DNA of 64,000 bases from Pegea sp. RAD2-039. Its lineage: Eukaryota > Chordata > Thaliacea > Salpida > Salpidae. A program made the translations under genes and the position numbers. Positions 12,338 through 25,800 of the stretch are shown here, one piece after another. The stretch is from assembly GCA_034620365.1 (NCBI GenBank), contig JAQGEQ010000061.1:124001-188000 (forward strand), given 5' to 3'. Numbering within the stretch: position 1 is the first letter of the stretch; each line of letters begins with the position of its first letter. The notes below the pieces were generated by a model. It was not told the origin of the DNA. It saw only the letters and a program-made list of their open reading frames with translations, and did no database searches.

Positions 12338-12383
12338 TGTAACTTTTTCGAGAGTTTATGTAGGCGAGCGTTACGCTTGACTG
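12338..12383 (-). promoter_or_regulatory. filamin 5' UTR with acceptor-like site
   Basis: On the minus strand a pyrimidine-rich stretch ends in gtgttcag at 12381-12383, followed by 43 nt of leader before the filamin ATG. This marks either the end of a 5' UTR intron, whose first exon I cannot place, or a trans-splice acceptor. Confidence 0.45.
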
Positions 12384-15300
12384 AACACAAGTGACACAAA
12401 AAAAAATTATTGCTTCTATAATACTAATGCAACTCTAAAAGCTTATCAACTGTTTATTCAAGCCTTATCACAAGGTCTTTTCTGTAAAATGATTCTAATA
12501 ATAATATTCTAATTTTATTTATAAGTTTTAGGTTTGTATTACCAAATTTGGTAAAAAAGTAAACTTTCTGAGAAAAAACTTTTATTGTAAATAAAGTTTT
12601 AATTCCTCAATTATAAAATTCAGTTTTTATTTTTAATTTCTTTACAGGTTTGCTTTCATCATTGGAAATATTAACCAATTTTTGTGGAATAATAACTACT
12701 TAAATGATACAGTGTTTTATTTTAAAGCAAAATTTGTATTGCATAATATCTTATTTTCTTCTTTTTTTAATATTACAAATCAAATTATGAATTTGATTAC
12801 AGTTTTGTAAAAATATGAAAAAAATTGTCAACAAAGACAACTTTGATATTCAGAAATTTTCAACGAATGTCTAAAAATTGTGAAAATCTTAAAATAAAAA
12901 TTTGTTATTTTCTGTTTACCTTTAATTCAGTGATTTTAAATAATTGTTGAAATGAAAAGTAAATATTTTATTGTTAGTTATCATATCAATAACTAAGTTT
13001 CAAAAAATTAAAAAAAATCTCAACAATTATTACAAACAACTAAAAAAAATTAAGTTTTCTTCAACAAAACTTTTCTCATTCTTCAAAATTTCTTCTCATT
13101 ACAAAACATCATCAAAAATTAATCCAAAAATAACAGTTTTCAACTTTAGACCACTCCTATAAATTATACAAAATAAGTTTTTATTCATTTACAAGTTTCA
13201 AAGAGTTGAATTTTTAATGTTTTTCAACAAATCGTAGGTTAAATACTTGACCAATAATTGCGTTGTCATCAAATAACTGCTGATACAGCAGAAACTCCAC
13301 CCAAAGGTTTGGAAGTCTTATAAGGTAAATTTTGTAATGTATCAAAAATTCAACTTAATTTTTATTTAGAATAAATAAAATTTGTTGCATCACTTAAATT
13401 ACAATCAAAAGAATTTCTTCTGAAAACAATAAAGTATTTAAATTATTAGAAATAACAAATTGTAAGAATGAAACAAATTTTTGATATGTCTTTTGTTGAA
13501 ATAAATTTTATATAAAAAGTGGTCGATAAAAACTAGAAAATCTTTAATTTTTCAAATTTCAGGTCAGTTTAAACACTTTTCCCAAACTGATAAAACAAGC
13601 TAATAAAATTATTTTGCCAAATAAGGTTATAGTCGTGACGAATTAAGCTGGCGGCAAAAAAATTTGTTACTTTGTCGAGCGACCTCTTGTGGAAAAAATT
13701 CGTCTTTTTTACGTCGATATACTTTTTAAATTGATGACGTAATTGGTGAATTAAATGATCCGAAACCTTTTCTACTGATGTCATGATACACATTAACATA
13801 AACAATTTTTTCAACACATACCTCTACCTAGCGGTTAAATTAAATTCCAAGTTTACTGCTGATGACGTCATCTTCAAAATTAAATGATGTCATCTTCTTA
13901 TTTGATTGGAAAAAACTTTAAAACTTGAATTTTCGATAAAAAATACTTTAAATCTTTGTTTTTAGCTCAACAAATATGAAACTAGAGTTTTTAATCAGAC
14001 TATAATTGAAGTTCGATTTGTAAGTTGACGTTTTTTTCACAAAAACAACTCTTAATGTCTGAAACTGTTTGTTTGCTTGTATACATTAACTTAATTTTTC
14101 ACAAACAACTAATTTTTCTCAATTTCAATTAAACCTACTTAAAAAGCTGAACTAACGTTTTAAGTAAACACATGTATCAACTTTATATTTTGAACTGAAT
14201 GCTTTCAAGGATATTCGAACTCCTACTGCTGATAACTTGGTAGAAGAGGGTTACGTCATCAACAGCTGTTGATTAAATGCAGACATTATCACTAACTTGA
14301 AAACTTTTACTTTTTGCTATTTAAACTTTTATTAACCATTTTGTGTGTATGTGATTTACTTTTGCATTAATATTTATAAAGTAATAAATTTGTTTGTAAA
14401 ATTATATGTGGGTATTTAATACAATTAATTTATAAACTCACAAGAGACAAGTGAAATTGAATTCTCATCAAACACCGAAGAATGGTTTTGAACTTTGTAT
14501 AAATATCTAAATCTGAAATAATTTCACAGACAATGGATTACTAAACTTATGATTTATTTTTAGTTGTTTTGTATACATCCTCTAAATAAGTGATTCATGT
14601 TTGCCCAATGTTATTATGATTTGATAAGTTTAAAGTTTCAAAATATATAATAATAAATTTGTTATAACAACTCAGAAATTTAAAAATAGACTGTTGATAT
14701 AAATTTAAATTAAGAAGTCGTTAAAGAAACTGAATATTAGCTTAAAATAATGAAAACAAAAAGATAATCAAATCTTTGTAGATTTCAAGTGTAAAAAATA
14801 AGTGTTATATCAACAAAAGCTTTTTCCAGTAACAATTACTAACTTATTTTGGACAACCCTGATAATATTCAGATGAAGTAAAATAGAAAAACTTACAAAT
14901 GTTTTATAAAATATTTCTAGTATAGAATATGTTTTGTAGTTTAATATATTTATTTCCACTTTCTGAAAAGATTTAAATTAATATTTTTGTAAATTCTAAG
15001 CATAGCCTTGATAAAACTGTCATTATCTATCAAAAACTTTTGATCTTGACATTCTAGAAACGAAACTTTAGTGTTTTGTATGAAGCAATATTCGACTTAT
15101 CAATAGTAGCCATATGTTCTTTACAAGTAATATTCTCTTAATGTTAACTATTGAATTTAGCTTGAGGCATTATAACTTTTTGCCATCATAAATTAGATTT
15201 GATGATAAAATTTAGTTCAATTTTTTATACAAACTTTCTCTAAAATAAATATTTAAAAAATTATCAATACAATAGATATCTGTTTACATTTTAAATTACA

Positions 15301-16110
15301 ACTTTTGTTGTTGTGTTTTTTTTTAAGTTTTTATTTCATTTTTCAATTAAACTTTTTTAATTTTTTTAATCATATTGCTCCACTTTTAACTTAACATAAT
15401 CAGCTTTACAAAAAATAGATTTATCTAATTTTCAAATCAAACATAGAAGTCATTTGTTTGCTAAAAAACCTCTATTATCATAGCTTGTACAGCTTTAAAC
15501 ATTTTTGTTTAACATTAAATTAACTTTGAAGTAGAACAAATTTAAACTAGTTGAATTTTTTTAAACAGTTAAAGCAAGTTTATTGATGTTTCTAAAAAAT
15601 GTTCTAAAGCTTTCAATAAATAGATAATTATTTTCAGTCTTACATTTCAATTTACAAGCTGCTATTTTTGGCAAACGTTAGACAAAATAGAGAAATACAT
15701 GAGCTGGTATTTAATAATAGGTATATTGTTATCGCAAAATACTGATTAGCAGACATACTATAAAAACATGTTGATTTTATAAACATGAGATTTAAATTAT
15801 TATTACATTCATGGTTTTAGATTATATATAATCATCTTAAATTTAGATGATAACTGATTTTTAATAGAATAATTAAGATATTCGATTTTAGATAGAAAAT
15901 CAGATCTTCAATAAATTTTTAGTAAGTTTTCAAAAAATAAAAATATCCGAAAAATATTATTTTATCAATTCCATGTTTTGTATATGAAGATGTTAGAAAC
16001 AAATTCTGATCAAATGATTATTCCAATTTTTAAATAATCACTTTTTATTGCATCCGCTAAATTTTGTGTCTTTCTAGCATCTCAACTTGAGTTTGAATGT
16101 TTTAAAACCT
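12384..16110. other. AT-rich gene-free spacer
   Basis: No open frame with recognisable protein. A slightly GC-richer patch at 13560-13880 has an 82-codon minus-strand ORF and one TGACGTCA (13863), but nothing recognisable. An upstream filamin promoter and non-coding first exon are probably somewhere here. Confidence 0.5.
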
Positions 16111-16746
16111 TCAATTTTCGAAGTTAGATCCATTTGGCATCCCAATCCGTAAACATTTCTCGCCCAAAAGACTTTTTGACGAGGGATTACTCTCTTGAGT
16201 ATACCTCTGAAGCTCTTTCCTGCGACACAAAATGTTTCTTGAAAATAGGACCCATTATCGCGCGGGAGACTTCTTCAATTTGTCTCTTCTAGTATAAACT
16301 GTAGACTCTTCTCTACGATAGAGGAAAGTTCCTGGAGGTTCAGATTCGACGATGAAAAGCTCGAAAAACACCATTCTGATGATGTCAATGAGGACGAAGC
16401 GTTCTATTAAAAGATAAAAGTCCTTGAAGCGAATTTTCTTCTCAACTTGTCCTAGAGTCCAAATAATCTTGATATCGGATTCCCACTTAATCTTACAGAC
16501 TTCTTCGACAAAAGGAAGATACAGCAGCCCAAAATATCCCAAAACTCCCAAAACATTACAAAGTCAATTTTTTGCGATAAAAACAGTCTTTAAAGATGAA
16601 GAGATGAAGTGAGAGGCTTTTGTTTGAATTCCATCTTCCTGGGAGTCAAATTCATCCTCCACAGTAAATGTTTGACTCTTCAACTTCTTGAAGTCAGGGA
16701 GCTGTTGTCTGTTGGTCATTATAAGGGGGCAACTTTCTGACGGCAA
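16111..16746 (-). pseudogene. decayed or unrecognised coding remnant
   Basis: A single minus-strand frame of 212 codons is interrupted by only two stops before its end: TGA at 16564-16566 and TAA at 16255-16257. Composition is clearly GC-richer than the kilobases on both sides. The first part (KKLKSQTFTVEDEFDSQEDG) is polar, and the second (YFGLLYLPFVEEV, IERFVLIDIIRMVFF) is hydrophobic and may hold membrane-like segments. I recognise no family. It may be a dead gene, a transposon fragment, or exons of a real gene whose introns I mis-read; no splice pair removes the TGA convincingly. Confidence 0.4.
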
Positions 16747-17837
16747 TCAAACGAATAACTAACAGTCGATGTTGATGCACCTAAAAGTCTAATCACCTTT
16801 CAGGGTTTGTCTTTTCAGTGTATCCCCAAATTGCTTTATTTTTACAAAATGAAATAAATTTCTGAAAATTTAGATTTAGATCATTAAAGACGATTGTAGA
16901 AAAAGATAGAAATAGATAAACTTAGTAAATAATTATTATCCCAAATTTGAATATTTCTTATAAACATACGCTTTATTTTTAATATAAAATCAGATGGTAT
17001 ACTTTTCATAGATATAACGAAGAAATAAAAGATGATAAAAAGCAAATTATAGTTAAAAAATTGAATATTTATGTTTGCTTTTTGCAAGGTGGAGACTGGT
17101 TTTAAAAGTTATTAGGACTCATTGGTCTTATATATGATTTTAAATTATTATCATTTTACAAATTACTTTGTAAAAAAAAAATTATATTGTTAGAAATATG
17201 GAAGTTTTGTCAAATATATTAATTGAAGCAGAAAAGTTTTCAGTGTCTTCGATCACCAAAATTAAACAAAAGTTTATCAGAAGAATTGATTTAAGAGATC
17301 ATTAAATTTTTACATAATGCAGATTTACAAACAGTAAATTTTCTATTTAATTTTCTTAAATTAGAAGCAGAATTTGAACTGTTTCGTAATCTTTGGTAAT
17401 TAAAGCTTAAAATCGTGTTTCCTATAGAAGAGGTTTTAAAACTTTTTATGTAACTTATCGCTTCTGGATTTTTTAAACGTGTGAAATATTCATTACAACA
17501 ATAATTTAAAATAATTATTTATGATGATAATAATTTTATATAATTTTATTTCTTCAAACTATTTATTATTTATCTAGCATTATTTATTTATTTTTATTCA
17601 TTATTTATTAAATACTCCAACAAATATTTATTACTTTTCTTTCTTTATTTTAGTTTATTATTTGAAATACCGTATTCCAAACGAAGTACAAAATCTAACG
17701 AAGCGAGTGCTTAAAAATGTAAACATAATATACTTAATCTATTTGCTTTTACTTTGGTGAAATCGAAAAAATTAGTCTTATTTCTAAATAAAAAGATCGA
17801 ATCTATACAAAAAACGTATTTAAAATAATAATTTTAT
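16747..17837. other. AT-rich spacer
   Basis: No gene or clear repeat seen; mostly AT-rich sequence up to the SINE copies. Confidence 0.5.
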
Positions 17838-18245
17838 AAAGCCACGCCTATTATACAAAGCGAGAGGTTTCGAGTTCAAACCCAGGTGATCACATACCAG
17901 CGGTAGGGAAAAGTTTATGAAAAACTCAGGTAGAAGGGCTCTGTGAGTCTGGTAGAATGACAACACTTATAGGAGACGCAAAACTACAAATTTAAAGCCG
18001 GAATTGCAACCTCGTAGGTAGTTGGTCGCTGTACTCAGTGTCGTTTCGCAGCTCCTACGACGACAGATGGACGCAGCTGCATCAGTCCGTCTGTTCCCCT
18101 ACACAACCTGGCTAGCCTGCAGAGTGGAATCCTGTTGCATGTGCAACAACTGAATCTCTATAACTTCTGCCCTAGCATATATATGTATGGCCGTTCTCGG
18201 CCGAAGCGAGCCAAAAAATTATTTGATAGCCGATTTAAAGATAAA
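17838..18245 (+). mobile_element. SINE copy A (tRNA-derived head damaged)
   Basis: This is a copy of the same interspersed element as at 32422. It retains the end of the tRNA-like head (AAGCGAGAGGTTTCGAGTTC, a B-box-like region), a GC-rich core (CGTTTCGCAGCTCC, GGACGCAGCTGCATCAGTCC) and a 3' part with the hairpin GGCCGTTCTCGGCC. Identity to copy C is very high from about 17995 onward. Confidence 0.75.
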
Positions 18246-18575
18246 CTATTGAAAAATCCAATTAAAGCCCGGGCAAAAGTGCCTTGTGAGTCTAGTTAAT
18301 GAAAAAATGCAAAAAAAAACAAATAATAAAACTCCGAATTTAAAGCCGGAATTGAAACCTCGTAGGTAGTTGGTCACTGCACTCAGAGTCGTTTCGCAGC
18401 TCCTGCGACGACAGCCGGACGCAGCTGCATCAGTCCGTCTGTTCCGCTGCGTAACCTGGCTAAAGTAGAGCTCCTGCTGCATGGGCAAGAGTTGAATATC
18501 CTGAATGGAAAATTCTTAACTTCTGCCCAGACATATATATGCAAATATATGAATGCAAAGCAGGCCAAAAAATTA
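18246..18575 (+). mobile_element. SINE copy B, headless, directly after copy A
   Basis: It starts with the internal sequence found after the tRNA head of copy C (GGGCAAAAGTGCCTTGTGAG), repeats the core (AAAGCCGGAATTGAAACCTC, CGTTTCGCAGCTCCTGCG) and ends in a diverged tail (ATATATATGCAAATATATG). Lying head to tail with copy A, it may come from a dimer or a second insertion. The two minus-strand ORFs through it are by-products of the repeat. Confidence 0.7.
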
Positions 18576-18794
18576 TATAAATCAGCCTTCTAATAAAAAT
18601 TATCTTTAAATATTTCGTTGAACGGCAATTGTAAAGTTAAAATTGTATAACATAGATATAAGATTTCTAAAAGTTATTTGATAATCCATTTCCAAAAATA
18701 AATTACATACATGCTTTTGTTTTCTATTTTTCTCACAAATAATGAAATTTAAACTTAATTATTGTAGATTTAACTATTAATTAATTTATTTATT

Positions 18795-18965
18795 GCAATA
18801 AGCGCAAATGAGAGTCCCTAAAAAGATTACTTCTCGCTAACACACATTTTCACAAATAATATCTATTATATATAACTAAGTTAGAAATATAGAAAGAAAA
18901 AGATTTAACGCATGTCATTTTAGTAGTGCCTATACAATATAACAGTGAATAGTTACATAATTATA
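18795..18965. repeat. dispersed repeat, copy 1
   Basis: About 170 bp resembling 50432-50600: both run GAGAGT, AACTTTCACT- or ACTTCTCGCT-like sequence, ACACACATT-TCACAAA, a TATATATA run, then CATTT-A-TAGT-CC-ATACAATAT. Family not known; no coding sequence. Confidence 0.5.
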
Positions 18966-20768
18966 GATTTTAATGAATTAAAAATACTACAATGGAGAAT
19001 TTTTTTCATAGGTTTAATCTTTTAAATTTGATTTTTAAAAATATTACTTTTGGCACTATCTTTTTGTTGCCTTTATTTCCAATGAGTTTGAAATTATATT
19101 TGGAAACACTTTTTGTGTCGTTACCTAAAACCTTTAACATCGGTGTAGAAAAGGCATGAGTTAGTGTTTGTATATGCTTTCTATTAGGACTGATTTGTAA
19201 ATTAGATTTTTTATATCATTTGATTTTTATTGATTTAAATAATACAAATAGTTTTAATATTTTTAACAATTTTTTTAATAATATTTGAAATGCCGTTTTT
19301 AAAACTGTTGGATTACATTATTTTTTGTTAATTTGTTGTCAATAATTTCGTCATTTCTATGAATTCTTTTCTATACTATTCAGCATTAGTCTATTTCCGA
19401 TACAATTTATTTATTTTTATTAAGTACAACCTTTTTATTAATAACTTTTGTTTAGATTTTGTACAGTTTATTTTTAGTGTAAAATTGATATTAATTTTAT
19501 TTATACATGATTTTTCTTGTTTGATTTAGTTTTGTTTGAATAAAAAAGTGCCAAATAGTTTAAATAAATAATTTTTCATTATAACGTTCTATTTTCAATT
19601 AATGTTTACTTTAAAATTTGTTGCTTTGATAATTGTAATTCTTGTATTTAATTAAAGTCAGTCAAACACTAAATTGAAATTTGTTGTTTATATAAACTGA
19701 ATTTTTTTGCAGATTTATATTTACATGATATTTGATAGATACTTATTTCATATGATGGTTTAAAAAGTAATTTTAATAAATGTAAAAACTGTTTTACTGT
19801 TTTTTGGATTTCAATTAATTTTACTTGAATTAAAACTTTTATTTTTTAGGTTTGTATTTAAAAGAAATGATTTATAATTTAAAGTAATCAATTTTATAAA
19901 GTTTATTTACTATTGATTTTCACAGTTAAAGTAAATTTTTTATCTTATTATTTATTGTTAAAATTCTTTAAAACATTTCAATAAATGAGTTTTAGTTCTT
20001 AATTTTTTAATTAATCCTTTTATTATTATATTAATCAATAAGACTGAATTGTTATATCCTTTTTTTAATTGAAGATTTTATTCTATGTATAAATAATTTT
20101 TAACTAAATGAATAAAAGCTATAGAAATGTAATTAGTCTAGTTATGACTATTTTATTACTCTTACATTTTATAAAATTGTACTTTTATAATGATAATGTT
20201 TCTAGAAATGAAAATTTTTAGCTTATTAAAATATATAAAGTAAAACAATTTATATATATTATTGACAATTTTTAGGTTAAATGGTTTATTTGCTTTTTAG
20301 TTTATTAATTTAGTTTATTTATTATGTTATTTATTGCTTTTTAGTTATTTTTATAAGAAAATATTTTCCTACAATGACATTTCCCTATTTTTTGATATAT
20401 TTTATTTAAAGATGAATACAAATTGTTTTAATATTTTATTGAACCATATCTACATCATTCATGGTATTAAATGCTTAACAAATATTTAGTGATTATTTGT
20501 ACATTTTTTATACACTAAATTATTCTACATTAGTTTTAATTATATACTTTTATATAAAAATACATAAAATGTTTAGTTTTTTACCCATCACATCTGTTTA
20601 TCATGTAAAACGGACATTTAAAAATATCATATTTAAGTATAAAAAGGACAATTTAGAAATGGCAGTCATCCATGAGAATAAGAGAAAAATTAAGAACATT
20701 TTCTGATTATTTCTGGATGATCTGTTTCTGAGGAATGAAATTAGTACTTCCTGAATGTTTTTATTTTT
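18966..20768. other. AT-rich spacer upstream of the YTH gene
   Basis: No gene seen. It ends at an acceptor-like tttttag (20764-20770), which is 58 nt before the YTH start codon and marks a 5' UTR intron or a trans-splice site. Confidence 0.45.
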
Positions 20769-20828
20769 AGGTCCAAATAAAATTTTTATGAAATTGTAAG
20801 AGTTGGAAAAGTCCAGAAATATTTTGAA

Positions 20829-22712
20829 ATGACAAAAAAACGCGGGAAGCGATATACGTCATCAGATGCTATTGCTCGCCAGCCGAAGCGAAAAATGTTT
20901 GATCTTCAGATCACGATCGAAAATGATTTAAAAAATCGAAGCAGTGATGACAGTGATGACGTCAGAATGAGAAAAAGAGAAGAAAGCCGAAAAGTGATGA
21001 CGTCACACAAGAAGAATCAACGCGACAAAGTGACGTTATCAGACAACGATGAAGTGTTGACGTCTCGTCATCATGATGTTGATCGATTGTCAATCGAAGT
21101 TGATGAAGAATTCGATGTTCGAAGCGTGGCAAGTGTCGATAGAAATGACGTCACAGAAGCGAGAAGAGAAGCGATTATAAAAGAGTCCAATGAAGATGTA
21201 GAATCGGTTGCTAGTCTCACTGGCATCGATTTAGAACCAACACTCGTTGATTCTGTCACGTTTTCTCGTGACGTCGACGAAATCTCGCTACTGCCTACGT
21301 CAGAGAATGAAGATGACGTCATATGCGCTGGTGTCGGTAGCGATGAAGAACCAGCTCCACCTGGAGTAGAAGAAGTGGAAGTTCGAAGTAAACCAATCGC
21401 GCCGCTTTTACCCGAAGCAGTAAAAGTGAAATTGGTTGAGAAACATCAGCGGATGTTGAAGTATCTGTTCCGCGAATCACATATCTATATGATTAAAAGT
21501 AATAACCATGACAACATCGAACTGGCCAAAACGAGAAGTATCTGGTCAACGCCGCCTAACAACGAAACTAAATTAAACAAATCGCTTCGAGAAGCGCGAA
21601 ATGTGATTTTGGTGTTCTCAGTTCGAGAAAGTGGCTCATTTCAAGGCTTCGCGCGTTTGGTCAGCGAATCACGCCGTGATTCTTCACCCATACCATGGGT
21701 ATTACCCCCTGGAATGAGCGCGAAGGCGCTAGGAGGAGTGTTTAAGATCGATTGGTTATGTCGTCATCAACTTAGCTTTAATGAGACAATTGAAATCCAC
21801 AACTCTTTCAATTTCAACAAACCCATTAAGATCGGAAGAGATGGTCAAGAGATTGAACCGGAGGCAGGCAAGAAATTGTGTCTTCGTTTTCCTCCAGATA
21901 CTTCAGTCAATCTCGAAAAAATCATACAAGACGCGCGACGAAGGCACAAATCGAATGGTGGTCCCCCCAAATATATCTACCCTCAACCTCAACTAGATTG
22001 TCGTGATAGAAGATTTCAAGTGGCTCGTTCTGAAATCCGCGCGCGCCCTCTCACTCGCGATAATTTGCATAATAATGATCTTAATGATCGTCACAATCAT
22101 CATCTATCAAATCCTTATAAGCGAGATGTTCTGCCCACCATGATGTCACAGATCACCGCGTGTAATACTCACCAACTGTATCCGCCACCTGGTGGCGACT
22201 ACAAATCACATTACTATAATCAAGTCTCTTCAGCCGAGAGTAGTCAGCTGGCTTCGACTGTTGCTATACCAACTACATCTTCACCGCTCAGTTATCGTCT
22301 TTCATCGCGGGTTACCAAGGCAAATAATCGCTTTGATGACGCGATGACATCCACTCGTCGTTATGATTCACAATCGCACGCTGCAGCTTGTGATGATTTC
22401 ATCCGTAGAATATCTAGTGGCAAAAAAGTCACGCCACTTCACCAGCACCATCATCACTCTTCTTCGCGTGATCTACGTCATCGTTCGCGATCACGTGACC
22501 GATCGTTTGCTCGCCGAACGTCGTTTGAGCGTGAAACGTCATTCGATTCCTTCGAACACGAAGAAGACCGTCGAAGAGGTGATTATGAGAGAATCGCGTC
22601 TTCGCGTCATCGAAGCTTTTATCATCATCGTAAATCGCCTCTTGCTGGTGAATATTACGACCACAACCGGAAGCGCGAATATCGCGATCATTACGTCACA
22701 CGTGGACGATGA
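20829..22712 (+). CDS. YTHDC1: YTH-domain m6A reader, YTHDC1-like (intronless)
   Basis: The single open frame codes for 627 residues. The YTH domain (residues about 208-372) starts at [19 protein letters not shown] and includes the m6A pocket: Trp239 with Ser240, Trp290 and Leu301, at the spacing of human YTHDC1 (W377, S378, W428, L439). [11 protein letters not shown] and [13 protein letters not shown] are also typical. The leucine at the third cage position points to the nuclear DC1 class rather than the YTHDF class. Flanks fit: a basic N-terminus (possible nuclear signal), an acidic Ser-rich stretch to about residue 185, and an Arg/Ser/His-rich tail with [11 protein letters not shown] and [10 protein letters not shown]1 proteins bind m6A in nuclear RNA and act in splicing, export and Xist-type silencing. 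The lack of introns contrasts with the intron-rich neighbours. Confidence 0.93.
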   Translation: MTKKRGKRYTSSDAIARQPKRKMFDLQITIENDLKNRSSDDSDDVRMRKREESRKVMTSHKKNQRDKVTLSDNDEVLTSRHHDVDRLSIEVDEEFDVRSVASVDRNDVTEARREAIIKESNEDVESVASLTGIDLEPTLVDSVTFSRDVDEISLLPTSENEDDVICAGVGSDEEPAPPGVEEVEVRSKPIAPLLPEAVKVKLVEKHQRMLKYLFRESHIYMIKSNNHDNIELAKTRSIWSTPPNNETKLNKSLREARNVILVFSVRESGSFQGFARLVSESRRDSSPIPWVLPPGMSAKALGGVFKIDWLCRHQLSFNETIEIHNSFNFNKPIKIGRDGQEIEPEAGKKLCLRFPPDTSVNLEKIIQDARRRHKSNGGPPKYIYPQPQLDCRDRRFQVARSEIRARPLTRDNLHNNDLNDRHNHHLSNPYKRDVLPTMMSQITACNTHQLYPPPGGDYKSHYYNQVSSAESSQLASTVAIPTTSSPLSYRLSSRVTKANNRFDDAMTSTRRYDSQSHAAACDDFIRRISSGKKVTPLHQHHHHSSSRDLRHRSRSRDRSFARRTSFERETSFDSFEHEEDRRRGDYERIASSRHRSFYHHRKSPLAGEYYDHNRKREYRDHYVTRGR

Positions 22713-22801
22713 CCACTCACTTTCATCGGTTTATGTTTGCAGCGGACGTTTCTCGCTCTTAATATTTCTAAGTGCTTTGATGAAACAAATGTTTTTCTCG
22801 T

Positions 22802-22807
22802 AATAAA
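22802..22807 (+). terminator. YTH gene poly(A) signal
   Basis: AATAAA 90 nt after the stop codon, followed by a sharp fall into AT-rich non-coding sequence. Confidence 0.6.
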
Positions 22808-25800
22808 AGTGTATCATAAGTGAAAAGCCACTTTCGCACTAAATTGTTTTTTTAATCAAAAATTGGTAAATATGTTTTAAAAAATATATGAATTTTTAAT
22901 CTATTAGGTACTATGTAGGTTAATATTATATTTCAATTTTAAAATACAATCTTAAAATTTTTCATTAAAGTTATCTTAGTAGAAATAAGATAGGCTCAAG
23001 TTTTGATTAAATACTCATTATAATTATGGAAAATTCGTCTAGTTCTACTTTATTTAAACTTTTCCAATCTGTCATGATGTATCATTTATGATACTAACAT
23101 TACAGTAAAATTTATATACAAGTTATTGAACAAAACAGTTTAAAACTTAGGTTTAATGTCGATGAGTTAGCTATGTGATGAATTCAAATCTCTCACAAAT
23201 TCCCAATAATAAATTAACTTGCTAAATACTCTATCAATAAACATCCTTGAATCATTGAAATCCAAGATTTTCAATTCTGATTCCTTAAAAAAGATTAGTT
23301 TTAAAGTTACTTAAAAAACCTTTTAAAGTTTAAAATGAGTGAAACTTTAATAAGTTCAGTGATATCGTTTATATCAGTAATGATACTTTTAGTGATATTG
23401 TTTATGATTTGATAAGTAATTTTAAATTCAAAAATGAAAATATAATTTGTTCTTTATTTATATTTTACTACTAACAACCTAAAGATTTCATCATCTTTTT
23501 GTAGTTTTATAATATTTATTGATGGTTTTCTATTCAGTCTAAATGCTGATAATAATCAAGATTTTCTATAATTATATATTATTTTTGAAGTATTTATAAT
23601 TTTATACCAAGAGTTTTGCCTTATAGAAAAGTAATAATTTTAAAAAATTGTTAGTTTTTATTTACGACCATAATCATCTCTTGTTTTTCTATGTTTGTAG
23701 CTATTACTTAAAAGTATTGAGTGTTTTTATTCGAAGCTAAGTATTTCTCACCATTAATACTTGGTATGAGTTCCTTTATGATTTTGTCTCGGCGGGATGT
23801 AATACAAGCTGCTGCAAGTAGCTTTAATGCATAAATACATTTTTGCCCCACTAGTGGTTCTGGTTAATACTAGAGCCGGTCACAGATTTGCTTGACGAAC
23901 GTCACAAATTCTAGGCACTCTATCTAGGTAATCATTTTTTGTTTACTTAGTTGCTTCTTGCACTTTTTAGTGATCAGTTATTTATTAACACATTTTTTAC
24001 TTTACTGAATATTTCATTATATTCTTTAAGTTTTTATTTTATGATATATTTTTGAAAGAAATTTTATTTTTTTATTTGTTTAGTGGTAGGTGATGATTTT
24101 ATAATCGTTTATTAAATAACAATTTAAATAGAAAATTTATAGTCAAATTTTATAGATATTTAATTTTTTATATAATTTTTTATCTTTTAAAAATTCTTAT
24201 TGAAATCTTTTATTTTTGAAAGTTATATTTAGTATAAACTTTTGAAACTTTTTTTAAAGCTATTTAAACTTTCATTATTTTTGATATAATCTTATGATAT
24301 AAATTACATTTATATATTAAATAGTAATTATGCAATGTCTTAATAATATTATTGTAATAATAATAATATATTATTATATCATATTAATGAAAAAAGTAGA
24401 ATCATATTCCTGAATCTGTTAATAATATGTGATTTATGATAATTGTTAATATTAAGTATCACATTTATCATTTAGAAATTCAAACAGTTTTGATTTGAAA
24501 TTTTTTAGATTATGTAAATATAGGGTTTATATTTCTTTAATTTGTTTTATATATAACAATCTTTTGAGAGCTATAAACATATCATCAATATATTAACTGC
24601 TAAGATTACATAAAACCTGGTTAATCTCTGCCAGAATTTTTTAATATAGTAAGTTTTTCTTATATTAATTTTATTTATGTTTATTTCATTATAATTTTTT
24701 ATATTCTAATTTTGTATGTTAAGCTGATAAATTGACAAACTTAGTCTATTTTTTCTTAAAATTTTTATGTATCAATTTCAAGTCAATTTTGTTATAATAA
24801 GAATCATAAAAATTATTCCATATCTCTTAAAGTGTATCTTACATGTTGAATTTGTAGTTTTATTCAATTTTAAATAAATTAATACAAAAGTTAGATTTCA
24901 TTTCAAAATTATACTCATGAAATTCTTTGTTTATTAATTAAATAGTTATTTTTGTGCAGATAATTTGAAGGAGTGTTGTGAAAACTTTTTTATACTTAAT
25001 TATAAAAAAGATTATTGTTATTCATTTATTGATTAAATAATGAATTCATTATATAAAGTAATTTTGGGCCTAATTTTTTTAAATATAAGTAATAAGAGGG
25101 ATACCAACTTATTTTTAAAAGTAATTTTTTTTTTAATTATTTTAAATAGAAATATTTTAAATCATTCTTGTGTCAAAGTTATAGCTCTTAATAAAACTGA
25201 TGTTTTTATGTGATAACCACATAAATATAAATTAAGTCAAGTTAAAAGGTTTTAACTATTTACAAAATCTAAATTTAAATATCTATTTAGTTTTGATTAT
25301 CTTTTGTTGATATGTGTGTGAGAAATTCATTTGGAACATATAGATGATTACAAATAGAAGAATAATTCAAAAATTATTCAAACTATTGGAACTCAATATT
25401 ATGAAATGATTATTATGAAATTTTTATATTTTAAAGAGATACAAGCATGTAAAAGAATTAACAAAAAAGTTTTATCAACGAAAGTTATAGAATTAGAACA
25501 ATTTGATTGACGTTTGATGAGAGTGTTAACAACAAGAGTTACTCATCAATAATAAATTAATGTCTAAGAAGCTATTCAAAGTACATATAAAGCTATTGCT
25601 AACATAATTTGTGTCTATATATCTCTATTTAATATTTGTTTATCAAAATATAAAGGTACAACTTTAAAATGTTATATTGAAAGTATTTTTAAATAATGCC
25701 AAAAGTAAGAGCTTTTCTAGAGTTGTTCCTAATTATATCTCATTTAGCTGATTAAATTTCATAAAATTTAAAAAGATTTTATTGGACTAAAATGTCCGTT

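Noticed and set aside
13569..13817. 82-codon minus-strand ORF in the filamin upstream spacer
   Set aside because: No recognisable protein, no splice context that extends it, and length expected by chance in this slightly GC-richer patch.
16564..16566. Selenocysteine codon in the orphan frame
   Set aside because: A second in-frame stop (TAA at 16255-16257) follows and there is no recognisable selenoprotein context, so decay is more likely.
18246..18568. Two minus-strand ORFs of 61 and 80 codons
   Set aside because: They lie within SINE copy B and arise from its GC-rich core; not genes.
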